NCBI GenBank assembly: GCA_964564225.1
Contig: CAZMAF010000031.1
Location: 1 to 19,522 of the forward strand
Reading direction: 5' to 3'
From: RGIG1993 sp964564225
GTDB lineage: Bacteria; Bacillota; Clostridia; Oscillospirales; CAG-272
DNA length: 19,522 nucleotides
Below the pieces are notes generated by a model. That model made no database searches, had not been told where the DNA came from, and saw only the letters and a program-made list of their open reading frames with translations. Made by a program: the position numbers and the translations under genes. Shown one piece after another: positions 12,465-19,521 of this stretch (positions are counted from its first letter, which is position 1; every line of letters begins with the position of its first letter).

Positions 12465-13081
12465 ATCCAGCCTAATACGGTTTTGCCGTTATATCCTTTT
12501 TCCCATACAAACCACGCATACGCAACGGCGGAGCCGCCGCCCTCTCTCATACGCTCAAATTCGCCGTTTTTAGCGCATAAAACGCGTTTCTTGAACACAT
12601 ACACCGCTTTGGGTGGTGTTATTCGGAAAACCTCGTTATACCTCGCCATACCCTCTAAAAATTGCAATTTTAGGAACATATAGCACTTGCACCCGATGGG
12701 CAATAATTCCAGCGATTTTTGCACAAATTCCTTTGCGTATTTGTACGGAGGATTCGTCAAAATATCGTACCCCCCCGTGATAAATCCAGCCTTTTCCGCT
12801 TTCAAGAAGTCCTGCACGTTATTGAGCGCATAGCCGCGCCCTTTTATGTCCGTTGCGTAAACTTCGTAGCCGTATTCCTTTAACCTTTTGGCAAGGTGTC
12901 CTGCGCCTGCGGCACATTCCCAAATGCGCCCGTTCGGGCTTTCCACCATCAACAGCCTATCCACCGCGTCGGGATCCGTCGCGTAGAAGTCGTCCTGCTC
13001 CCGTTCTTCGTCGGTGTGGTTGCTCGCACCCAGCGTTTTCCAAATGGAATTGCCGTCGCCTTTCCCGTCTTTATTTTTCAT
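12461..13081 (-). CDS. Phage adenine-specific DNA methyltransferase-like protein
   Basis: The 206-residue protein has the order of an N6-adenine methyltransferase: a DDFYATDPDAVDRLL segment, motif I ECAAGAGHLAKRL (residues 55-67, binding S-adenosylmethionine), motif II ATDIKGRG (76-83), and the catalytic NPPY at 110-113 preceded by GGYDIL. No separate target-recognition domain is visible, as in small phage methyltransferases. It could protect phage DNA from host restriction; the target sequence is unknown. The double glycine before the catalytic motif is encoded within a G7 run (12770-12776). The start has TAGGAGG and the stop overlaps the next start (ATGA). Confidence 0.8.
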   Translation of the reverse strand: MKNKDGKGDGNSIWKTLGASNHTDEEREQDDFYATDPDAVDRLLMVESPNGRIWECAAGAGHLAKRLKEYGYEVYATDIKGRGYALNNVQDFLKAEKAGFITGGYDILTNPPYKYAKEFVQKSLELLPIGCKCYMFLKLQFLEGMARYNEVFRITPPKAVYVFKKRVLCAKNGEFERMREGGGSAVAYAWFVWEKGYNGKTVLGWI

Positions 13082-13091
13082 TACGCTCCTC

Positions 13092-13316
13092 CTAAAACGG
13101 TAAAATATCGCGTTCCTTTAATTTTTGAAACAAGCGAAGAATTGCACCTGTTTCAGTTTCGGATAAAACTATAATTTCGTCGTTATCTTTCCCGTACTCA
13201 TTGTAATTTCTTAACACGAGGCACCCGTCGCTGTTGAAACTTGCTTGACTTCTACCTGCTCTATCCATAGTGGTTTTAGTTTCAGTCGATTCCATTTTTC
13301 TATTGATTATTTTCAT
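13092..13316 (-). CDS. Hypothetical protein
   Basis: The 74-residue protein has a flexible basic N-terminus (MKIINRKMESTETKTTMDRA) and a folded-looking C-terminal part (GCLVLRNYNEYGKDNDEIIV, then LSETETGAILRLFQKLKERD). I know this pattern only as an uncharacterised small protein of Bacillota phages. GAGGT seven bases before the ATG at 13316 supports that start; later in-frame ATGs exist at 13295 and 13268. It lies nine bases after the MazG-like gene. Confidence 0.6.
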   Translation of the reverse strand: MKIINRKMESTETKTTMDRAGRSQASFNSDGCLVLRNYNEYGKDNDEIIVLSETETGAILRLFQKLKERDILPF

Positions 13317-13325
13317 AGTAGTACC

Positions 13326-13955
13326 TCAACACTTTTTACCGCCGTGCTTATACGGACGGCTTTTGTTATACTCGTGTTTTTCCGCGATAGCCTGCTCCAA
13401 ATCAATCTCGTAATATCCGCAAATATCCATCACGCGGATTACAATGTCGGCAAGTTCCGACGGAATCCCACACATTTTGCCTTTCTCGTTGACGTAGGTT
13501 TCTCTCATAAGCCTACCGTTTCGGTATTCTTCCATAACCTCCGCAACTTCCGTTACAACGAGCATAAGCAACTCGCCGAAATTCTTTACGCTTTGTCCGT
13601 CGTACCAGCCGTGCTGTACGGCGTTTTTATGGATTTCGTGTACCCAGTCGCCTATCGTTTTTACCCCGTCCAACTGTTTTTGCAGGGCTATACAATTCGC
13701 CTCCATAGCGTCCTTTTCGACGAGCAACACGCCGTTGCGCTTTTCAAGGCGCGTATTTTCTTCTTGCAGGTGCAACACCTGTTCGTCGTGCCAGTCCTTG
13801 CTTACCAGTTCGCCTTTTTCAAGTTTATCTTCAAGCTCGGCAAGGCGGTTATAGGTTTTAATAAATCTTTCAAACAAACGCCTATCCATAACGACATTGT
13901 TTCTTTCGTCAAGCACAATCGAAATATTATCGTCCGTCAGTTTCTTTTCGTTCAT
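13326..13955 (-). CDS. MazG-like nucleotide pyrophosphohydrolase, long N-terminus
   Basis: The 209-residue protein has a C-terminal MazG-like domain (about residues 100-205). The helix with TEVAEVMEEYRNG (135-147) and the SELADIVIRVMD helix (166-177) supply the acidic residues that bind magnesium in all-alpha NTP pyrophosphatases, followed by the usual AEKHEYNKSRPYKHGGK ending. The N-terminal 95 residues contain a coiled coil (RLAELEDKL, LHLQEENTRLEKRN), probably for oligomerisation. I placed the start at 13955 because AAAGGAG lies eight bases before it; a longer frame to 14006 would overlap the upstream stop region. Phage MazG proteins are thought to hydrolyse NTPs or lower (p)ppGpp signalling. 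The substrate here is unknown. Confidence 0.8.
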   Translation of the reverse strand: MNEKKLTDDNISIVLDERNNVVMDRRLFERFIKTYNRLAELEDKLEKGELVSKDWHDEQVLHLQEENTRLEKRNGVLLVEKDAMEANCIALQKQLDGVKTIGDWVHEIHKNAVQHGWYDGQSVKNFGELLMLVVTEVAEVMEEYRNGRLMRETYVNEKGKMCGIPSELADIVIRVMDICGYYEIDLEQAIAEKHEYNKSRPYKHGGKKC

Positions 13956-13971
13956 AATTCCGCTCCTTTGT

Positions 13972-14907
13972 TTATTTATCAAACGGCGTTTCTTGCTCGT
14001 CGTCAAGTAATGTGAGCCGTTGCTGTGTTCTCGCCCGGTAATTCTTTGCTTCCGCGCCGAACGTTACCGCAAAATTCGTCTTACTACCGCACGATTCATA
14101 TATCCGCCCGCCGATCACTTCCGATAACCCGTTTAGTTGCTTGATCGTCCAATTAGCCGTGAAGATCGTCCGAAGCCCCGCCGCTTGACGTTCTTCCACG
14201 ATCTCTTTGGCGAGTTTGAAATCTTCTTCCGACGGCTCGCCGTGATGCACCCACAATAGATCGTCTATCATCAAAAGAGGCACGCGCTTCAACTCCCGTA
14301 GCTTCTCGTCGTAGAATCCAAACTCCGTCATTCGCATTTTAAGATCTCTACTATCCGTCCGCCACGACATATATTTGCCGCGAACGCCGCGTTGCACAAG
14401 CGAATAAAACGCCGCTACGCCAAGATGCGTTTTCCCAGCGCCTGATTGTCCCCCTAGGTACAAAAACGGGTATTTCTTTTGATTTGCCCAAAGCTTCACC
14501 GTATGTAGCTTTTCCCTTTGCCAATCTTCTTCCAACGTAAATTTTTCAAACGTTTTCGACGTGATCATCTCCGCATAAACGCTGTTTTCGATCATTCTGT
14601 TTTGCTTCCGCATTTCCATACAGCCACAGGTTACGTGCGTTTTATACTCGCCTTCTTTCACGACCGTATAGCCGCGGTTTTTGCATATCTTGCAGTTCCC
14701 ACCCGTTTCCTTTCCATACTTCATATTTTCGCAAAGTATGTTGTACTCGTCAAACTCTTCGGGATTCATTGCCCAAAGCGGACGACCAAGCCGCCGTTCC
14801 GTCGCATCCGCATGCTTCTCCCAATACTCTTGCTTTTGGTCTTCCGTCGCTTTGCCTTTTAAAATCAAGGCAAATAAATTCAATCCTTTTGCTTCCGTTG
14901 CCGTCAT
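13972..14907 (-). CDS. DnaC/IstB-like AAA+ helicase loader
   Basis: The 311-residue protein has an N-terminal part with a Cys cluster (CKIC at 72-75, CGC at 94-96) that probably binds zinc, followed by an AAA+ ATPase. Walker A is GGQSGAGKT at 152-160 and Walker B is LLMIDD at 211-216. Sensor-like residues follow (TIFTANWT), then an arginine-bearing segment GGRIYESCG. This order matches DnaC-type loaders, which place the replicative helicase at the origin. The start has AAAGGAG. It follows the replication-protein gene and the PAPS-reductase-like locus, and no phage helicase gene is seen here, so it may recruit the host DnaB helicase. Confidence 0.9.
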   Translation of the reverse strand: MTATEAKGLNLFALILKGKATEDQKQEYWEKHADATERRLGRPLWAMNPEEFDEYNILCENMKYGKETGGNCKICKNRGYTVVKEGEYKTHVTCGCMEMRKQNRMIENSVYAEMITSKTFEKFTLEEDWQREKLHTVKLWANQKKYPFLYLGGQSGAGKTHLGVAAFYSLVQRGVRGKYMSWRTDSRDLKMRMTEFGFYDEKLRELKRVPLLMIDDLLWVHHGEPSEEDFKLAKEIVEERQAAGLRTIFTANWTIKQLNGLSEVIGGRIYESCGSKTNFAVTFGAEAKNYRARTQQRLTLLDDEQETPFDK

Positions 14908-15595
14908 TTTTCTTCTCCTTTAAGCAATCAAATTTTACATTTTACAAAGTCCCACAGTGTCAACTGTCTTGTTGGCGGTTCTTCTAAATACCGCCAATAA
15001 AAAGGCTCGTCCGCACTAATTACGCCTTTATCTTCCAATTCAAAGCGTTTATTGTAATCGTGTACTGTATGTCCGTCCGCTTTGAATGTTGTAGGACTAT
15101 CTAAATCCCATTTCATTAGCAAAGCCCACAAATCGGGATAATTCTTACGCAATAGCCTTAATTGTCCTACGCCTTGATTGTGGCAAAACCAACAGCCGCC
15201 CCTTGTTGCCGTTGTGTAAATCGGGGAAAGTAAATCCCTTTCTTCACACCATTTACGGCAATACGCTTCGTCCCAACCTGCCATTACAAGCGGTAACATT
15301 ATTCCTTTCTTTTTTTTGTGGCGTTCTATACGTTCGGGTTCGTCGCTTGCTATACCAAGATACTGCACGATATTTATATCGCCCGTCGTGTTCGGGCTTT
15401 TAGAAAACTCGTTGTTTGAGTTGAGTACACCAATTCCCCCGATTGACCGAAATAGGGAATCCGTATCGCCGCTCGTTTGAGTTCTCCTGTGCAATACTGC
15501 GCCCAACGGTTTGCGAACCCCGTAATCGATTGCATTGACTTTGAGAAGGTTGTTGCACCATTGTCCTTTGACGATTGGGAATCCGTAAAGTTGTA

Positions 15596-15605
15596 CCCCC
15601 CCCCC
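15596..15605 (-). repeat. G10 tract in the PAPS-family gene
   Basis: Ten G residues on the coding strand sit at or near the change from the second to the third frame. A tract of nine would join the frame used upstream (SREKEETR) to the frame used downstream (VQLYGFPIVKGQWC). Confidence 0.9.
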
Positions 15606-15780
15606 GCGTTTCTTCTTTCTCTCTCGATAAAAAATATCTTCGTAGGTTAGTTTCGGTAAGCAGGTTTTGTTTGAGTTTGCTTGTACACCAACCGCCAAGC
15701 TGCTTGGGGAAACCGTAGATATGTTCTCCATATTCTTTGGTATTTGTTGCTTTGTTAAACACTCGCTCGTAAGAGAGTAT

Positions 15781-15788
15781 CCCCCCCC
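15781..15788 (-). repeat. G8 tract in the PAPS-family gene
   Basis: Eight G residues on the coding strand follow VYAVNKT. A tract of seven would join the N-terminal frame to the frame encoding ILSYERVFNKA. At the present length, translation stops 8 codons after the tract. Confidence 0.9.
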
Positions 15789-16047
15789 GTCTTATTGACA
15801 GCATACACGTGTTCAACTTCTATGCCGTACCGTTCTTTAATGATTTTATCCGCTTTTTTCTTAAACTCAACCATAGGCGGTAAATCCGCAGGTATCGTTT
15901 CCGTCGCCCATACTTCCGCGTGTACTATTCGGTCAAGGGGCAACCCCAATTTTTCAATCGCACCTAAACAAGCCAAACTGTCCTTTCCGTATGAAAGCGA
16001 GAGCGTATAAATTGTATTTGATTCTCTTTTCATCCAGCATCACCATT

Positions 16048-16791
16048 TCACTCTAAATCGTCCCATTCGCTGCCGAGCTTTTTACCTTGTCCGCTATCAA
16101 TCGGGACTCGCGTTCGCTTTGCATAATCTCGATATTCCCCCGCCGCTATTTGCCGATAATGCGAACATATCCAAGAAAAACTGTTTGACTGCCTTAAAAA
16201 AGAACTCTCTTCAAAACAACGAAGAAGTATCGCAAAATCTATTTCCGCGTAATCGCTCGTCGAATAATTGTCGATCACAACGTTGGGATACGTCTCGAAA
16301 AATTCTTTTTGCTTTTCGTTTAGTTCGTCCGTCCGTCCGTTTTTTCCGTCTCCCAACGCGTGCGCACTCGCGGAGACGGACTCTTTTTCTTTGGGGATAT
16401 AGGGGGGATATATATTTTCTTTTTCTTTGATTCTTTCTTTTTCGTTTATAAGGGGGGATAGGGGTTTTTCTTTTTCTAAAACAACCGAAATACAACCACC
16501 CTTGTTTTTGGGTTGTTTTTCTAAATCAACCACCCTTGTTTTTGGGTTGTTTTTTTGAGCGTTTTTATTGCCTTTCGGAGCACCGCCTTTCTTCCCGTTT
16601 TCGCGTTGTTTTTTTGCTGTATCAAGCTGTAATTTTATGAGAGAAAATACGCTTTTTTCTATGCCCTTTAACTCAGTTTCCGTATCTTCAAACACATATT
16701 GGAGTATTGCTTCGATTACGTTTTTTTGAGAGTCTTTTGGCAACTCTTTCAACGCTTCGTAATACGCTATATGAAATGTAAAGCCGTCCAT
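16048..16791 (-). CDS. DUF6291-type phage replication protein
   Basis: The 247-residue protein has an N-terminal DUF6291 domain (about residues 1-65: FHIAYYEALKELPKDSQKNV, then ILQYVFEDTETELKGIEKSV), followed by the usual basic GKKGGAPKGNKNAQK. A low-complexity charged linker (about 75-165) and a C-terminal domain (about 165-235, FFETYPNVVIDNYSTSDYAE and FSWICSHYRQIAAGEYRDYA) follow. In Bacillota phages these genes take the place of the replication initiator next to the helicase loader. The linker DNA carries a 28-base direct repeat, as expected for an origin inside an initiator gene. AAGGAAG lies before the start. Initiator function is inferred from context. Confidence 0.75.
   Translation of the reverse strand: MDGFTFHIAYYEALKELPKDSQKNVIEAILQYVFEDTETELKGIEKSVFSLIKLQLDTAKKQRENGKKGGAPKGNKNAQKNNPKTRVVDLEKQPKNKGGCISVVLEKEKPLSPLINEKERIKEKENIYPPYIPKEKESVSASAHALGDGKNGRTDELNEKQKEFFETYPNVVIDNYSTSDYAEIDFAILLRCFEESSFLRQSNSFSWICSHYRQIAAGEYRDYAKRTRVPIDSGQGKKLGSEWDDLE
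16493..16554. repeat. 28-base direct repeat, candidate iterons of the origin
   Basis: Two identical 28-base copies (16493-16520 and 16527-16554) are separated by six bases, giving a 34-base period. Each copy contains an internal inverted repeat CAACC ... GGTTG. The period is not a multiple of three, so the copies are read in different frames (NPKTRVV and QPKNKGG), which means selection is on DNA and not protein. A strongly purine/pyrimidine-skewed stretch with two C6 runs lies next to it (16395-16465). Confidence 0.6.
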
Positions 16792-16795
16792 TTTT

Positions 16796-17449
16796 TCACT
16801 TCCTTAACCCGTAAATTTTCAGTATCGTTTTATCAGCTTCAATGCCGCCGTCAAGGTGATATTTCCCCATAAAAGAATACCTGCCGATTTCGTGAATCTC
16901 ACCGTGATGTACCCGACAAAGGCTCATTACTTCCCGTCCAAGATGCTCCGTTTCGTTCCGATTGTTCCCCATACCGATTGCGTCTATATGATGCAAATCC
17001 GCTTTCTTGCCGCAAATGGCGCATTTCTTGTGTATCAAGCATTGATATACGTAGTCTTTCGTATCGTCAACGTATTCCAAAAGCGAAAATTTAAGCGGAA
17101 CGTCGTTGGCGACGATAAATGCCACAAGGAACTTTTGAAACGCCGCCACAAGGCTCATCGGAGCGTTGGATAAACTGAATATCTTATCCGCAAGCGTATC
17201 CACTCGCTCCGACCAAAATTCAAGCTTAAAAACTTCCTTTATCTCTTCCGTCGAACTACCGCTCCATTCCGCAATCGCGTTAATTAACGCATAACACATT
17301 CGCCGCTGTTTGTCCGATAACGGACGGCTGTCGATCCAATCAACGTAACATTCTCTCACTTGCCTATGCGTAAGCACGTACGGGTCTATGTACGTTTTTA
17401 CAATCGCCGTGCCGTCCGTGTCAATACTGATAATTTTTCCTTTTAACAT
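16796..17449 (-). CDS. Putative HNHc nuclease (HNHc_6 family)
   Basis: The 217-residue protein has an N-terminal domain with LSDKQRRMCYALINAIAEWS (45-64), seen in phage HNHc_6 proteins, and a C-terminal HNH zinc-finger nuclease. Cys143 and Cys146 (CAIC) are followed by HHIDAIG at 153-159, Cys178 and HHGEIHEIG at 181-189. The HH/N/H residues are present, so it is likely active. In related phages the gene stands next to a single-strand annealing protein and is thought to act in recombination or replication-fork processing. The ATG overlaps the stop of the erf gene by one base (TAATG), indicating coupled translation. Confidence 0.85.
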   Translation of the reverse strand: MLKGKIISIDTDGTAIVKTYIDPYVLTHRQVRECYVDWIDSRPLSDKQRRMCYALINAIAEWSGSSTEEIKEVFKLEFWSERVDTLADKIFSLSNAPMSLVAAFQKFLVAFIVANDVPLKFSLLEYVDDTKDYVYQCLIHKKCAICGKKADLHHIDAIGMGNNRNETEHLGREVMSLCRVHHGEIHEIGRYSFMGKYHLDGGIEADKTILKIYGLRK

Positions 17450-18207
17450 TAGCTCGCCCCCGGGAACGGCACTTCGCCGACGTCGTTTTTCAGTTCTTCG
17501 CGCATTTCTTTAAGCTTGGCATCACGTTTTGCTTTTTCTTTCGCCAAAAACTCACGCGCCACAGCCAATTCGTCTTCGTCAAAATCTTTCATAGGTTTAC
17601 CAAATGAACTCTCGAAATACGCTACGCATTTTTCAACGTTTTGAACGCCCCATTTTTCGCAAAGTTCCGAGCGGGTGAGCGGTTGAACAGCTTTTACGTT
17701 TTCGCGCGTTTTTGAGTTGCTCACGCTTGTATTTTTAGCATTCGTCTCAGCCATACCCCCGTCGTTTTCCTTTTTACGGCTACTCGGCGGCGTTTCCCCA
17801 TCGGGGTCCTGCATTTCTTCCGTCGGGATACAAAAGACTTGGAAGCAAGCGTACTTGAACGCAATACTCATAGCCTTATTGCTTGCCTTGTCCGCGCTGT
17901 CCATACCTTCGCCTATCGTCGTGGATACAATTTCCGAGCCGTCATCGGCGGTAAAATGATGCCTTATCTTCATAACAGAATAAATAAGCTGATTTCCCTT
18001 TCCAGATACGCGTTCTTCACGCGTATGCTCGATTACTTCGGGGATGATAAACACACCGTTTTTCTCTAATAAAGGCTGCAACGCGTTCATTACGTCTTCA
18101 ACGCCGCGATACATAAAGCCTTGCTGTTGATTCTTCCTATCCTTTCCAATCGCGCCGATCTCTTTCATTACGTTTACGATCGCGCTGTAAATTTTCTTGT
18201 TTTCCAT
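17449..18207 (-). CDS. erf: ERF single-strand annealing recombinase
   Basis: The 252-residue protein matches the ERF superfamily: IYSAIVNVMKEIGAIGKDRK, FMYRGVEDVMNALQPLLEKN, then VMKIRHHFTADDGSEIVSTT and GEGMDSADKASNKAMSIAFK with YACFQVFCIPTEE (residues 5 to about 130). The C-terminal half is a charged, variable tail (SSRKKENDGGMAETN, then LTRSELCEKWGVQNVEKCVA, and a Lys-rich helix). ERF proteins form rings on single-stranded DNA and anneal complementary strands, aiding phage DNA circularisation and recombination. The coupled HNH nuclease gene downstream supports a common recombination role. Confidence 0.9.
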   Translation of the reverse strand: MENKKIYSAIVNVMKEIGAIGKDRKNQQQGFMYRGVEDVMNALQPLLEKNGVFIIPEVIEHTREERVSGKGNQLIYSVMKIRHHFTADDGSEIVSTTIGEGMDSADKASNKAMSIAFKYACFQVFCIPTEEMQDPDGETPPSSRKKENDGGMAETNAKNTSVSNSKTRENVKAVQPLTRSELCEKWGVQNVEKCVAYFESSFGKPMKDFDEDELAVAREFLAKEKAKRDAKLKEMREELKNDVGEVPFPGAS

Positions 18208-18227
18208 TTGTTTTTCTTCTTTTTATT

Positions 18228-18719
18228 CTATAAGCTCCCTTCCGAAAGCAACTCAAACACCACGCTTTCCTCGATGTCAATTGCGCCAAAATCGCCGTAC
18301 ATAATAGCCCTTTTAATGTCCGATCGCCGCATTCCTTTATAAACGATTGGGTCGTTTTTTTCGCGCTCTTCTTCGCGTTTTTTTCGCTCTTGTTCTTCTC
18401 GTTCAAGACGTGCCGCGCGTTCCCGTTGCCATTCTTCTTCTCGCCGCAAATACAAGTCCATAACTTCACCACTTACCTTAACGCCCCAAGCGCCCGCCAC
18501 CGTGATTATGTAGCCGAGTATTTGATTATCTCGATTTTCACTTTCCTGCTTCGCCACTTTGTATTGCGCTTTCCGCTTGAAAAAATAATCGTCAAAGTTT
18601 TCAAATACTAGAAAATCGCTTATGCGTTCCAAAAAGTGTTTGCGATGAAAAGTTTTATTTTCGCCCACGATAGCGATTATTTCGCCGTCGATCAGTTCCA
18701 AGCTCATATTACTTTCCAT
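18228..18719 (-). CDS. Hypothetical charged protein before erf
   Basis: The 163-residue protein has an N-terminal folded part (LELIDGEIIAIVGENKTFHR, then FLERISDFLVFENFDDYFFK), a middle segment with LGYIITVAGAWGVKVSGEVM, a very long charged helix of Arg/Glu/Lys repeats (about residues 90-125), and a short C-terminal region with YKGMRRSDIKRAIMYGDFGA. No family is recognised. The charged helix suggests a rigid spacer or DNA/protein contact. The start overlaps the stop of the upstream gene (18709) by 11 bases. Its position before erf suggests a part in recombination or replication. Confidence 0.6.
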   Translation of the reverse strand: MESNMSLELIDGEIIAIVGENKTFHRKHFLERISDFLVFENFDDYFFKRKAQYKVAKQESENRDNQILGYIITVAGAWGVKVSGEVMDLYLRREEEWQRERAARLEREEQERKKREEEREKNDPIVYKGMRRSDIKRAIMYGDFGAIDIEESVVFELLSEGSL

Positions 18720-18927
18720 TTTCGCTTTCTCCCGTTGCCTTTTTCAGTTCGTCCACGCTGTCTTTCAGCTCGTCGGCGTAAAGAAGTATTGATTTTACGT
18801 TTTCCGCGCGGCGATTGTTCCCACACTCGAACTGTATCTCCAATTTAAGAGATTCCGCGCGACGTAATAGCGTTCCTGCACTATCCGCAATCTCATCCAA
18901 TAAACTTAATAATTTTTCGTTATCCAT
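18709..18927 (-). CDS. Small helical hypothetical protein
   Basis: The 72-residue protein is predicted to be two helices (EKLLSLLDEIADSAGTLLRR and AENVKSILLYADELKDSVDE), acidic overall, with a single central Cys. It resembles small phage coiled-coil proteins without a known role. The ATG lies eight bases inside the end of the upstream gene and GGAG precedes it. Confidence 0.55.
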   Translation of the reverse strand: MDNEKLLSLLDEIADSAGTLLRRAESLKLEIQFECGNNRRAENVKSILLYADELKDSVDELKKATGESENGK

Positions 18928-19132
18928 TTTTCTCCGCTCCCTTGCCGTTTAATTGCCGAACTTCAATCCCTTCCAAAATCTTCACCGTTTCCGAAAGAAT
19001 CAGCTCATCCAAGACGTAAGCGAACTCTTCCAGCGTCATATCGGGATTATCTTTAAGAGTATCGTTTATAAGGTCCGCAACGCCCGACAACACGGGATAT
19101 TTTTTTCGATAAAGCCTTGATACGGTTATCAT
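18920..19132 (-). CDS. Small hypothetical protein
   Basis: The 70-residue protein reads MITVSRLYRKKYPVLSGVAD and then a helical acidic segment (LEEFAYVLDELILSETVKIL). The ATG overlaps the stop of the pentapeptide-repeat gene (ATGA) and the stop overlaps the next start, so the three genes are translated together. No family is recognised. Confidence 0.55.
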   Translation of the reverse strand: MITVSRLYRKKYPVLSGVADLINDTLKDNPDMTLEEFAYVLDELILSETVKILEGIEVRQLNGKGAEKNG

Positions 19133-19521
19133 TTTATTTCAATCCCCGTTATTTTCTTGAATTTTGTTCTCGTGAAATTTGGAATGGATTTTATGATTTC
19201 TTTTGATTCTTCCGACAGCTCGCCCCACCACTTAGCGCAAGCGTCCTTCCATTCGTATTTCTTCAAATAGCCGCCGATAAGCTCTTTCGCTTTATCGTTC
19301 GCTTTTTCTTCTTCCGTATAATATATCCATTCGGTAAGAACGAACGGAGCCGAACGTATAGCTCTATAATATTTGCTTTCTCGGAACTCCGTCGGCGTCA
19401 TATCCGAAAGTTTATCGAAAATATAACATTTGTTTTCTTTTTGATTGAAGAAGCCCGTGTTACAATCGCCCGTGTTACAATCGCCCGTGTTCCAATCGCC
19501 AGTGTTCCAATCGCCCGTGTT
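19129..19521 (-). CDS. Pentapeptide-repeat phage protein, partial at right edge
   Basis: The open frame continues past the right edge, so the start is outside the window. The visible N-terminal side consists of five-residue repeats (NTGDW twice, NTGDC twice, then NTGFF). A spacer NQKENKCYIFDKLSD follows, then a 90-residue C-terminal domain that begins MTPTEFRESKYYRAIRSAPF and contains EYTxEE-like acidic and WKDACAKWWGELSEE segments. An internal ATG at 19401 is not the likely start, because the coding pattern runs clearly through the repeats. Proteins with this arrangement are common in gut Bacillota phages and have unknown function. Pentapeptide repeats form a right-handed beta-helix that in other proteins mimics DNA. 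Confidence 0.75.
   Translation of the reverse strand, partial: NTGDWNTGDWNTGDCNTGDCNTGFFNQKENKCYIFDKLSDMTPTEFRESKYYRAIRSAPFVLTEWIYYTEEEKANDKAKELIGGYLKKYEWKDACAKWWGELSEESKEIIKSIPNFTRTKFKKITGIEIK
19447..19521 (-). repeat. 15-base tandem repeat encoding NTGDx
   Basis: Five adjacent 15-base units on the coding strand encode N-T-G-D-W/C (the last unit NTGFF). Units differ by single bases (TGG/TGT, ACG/ACT). More units probably lie beyond the window edge. Confidence 0.85.

Larger units (their letters stand above)
14928..16033 (-). pseudogene. PAPS-reductase-family (PP-loop) gene split over three frames
   Basis: The N-terminal part (16033 to about 15785) reads IYTLSLSYGKDSLACLGAI, with the PP-loop SYGKDS, and then RIVHAEVWATETIPADLPPM. 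The C-terminal part (about 15650 to 14928, another frame) reads IVQYLGIASDEPERIERH, GWDEAYCRKWCEE, TATRGGCWFCHNQG and DGHTVHDYNKRFELEDKG. Both ends match phage phosphoadenosine-phosphosulfate-reductase-family proteins, which bind ATP and act in sulphur chemistry; the phage role is unknown. The middle is in a third frame. Frame changes coincide with a G8 run (15781-15788) and occur at or near a G10 run (15596-15605). Removing one G from each would give one open frame of 367 residues. It is therefore a decayed gene, a phase-variable gene now off, or a homopolymer sequencing error. Confidence 0.8.

Noticed and set aside
13245..14015. Long open frame on the plus strand (256 codons)
   Set aside because: It is the antisense shadow of the MazG-like and hypothetical genes; rich in Phe, Arg and Val, with no ribosome binding site and no family pattern.
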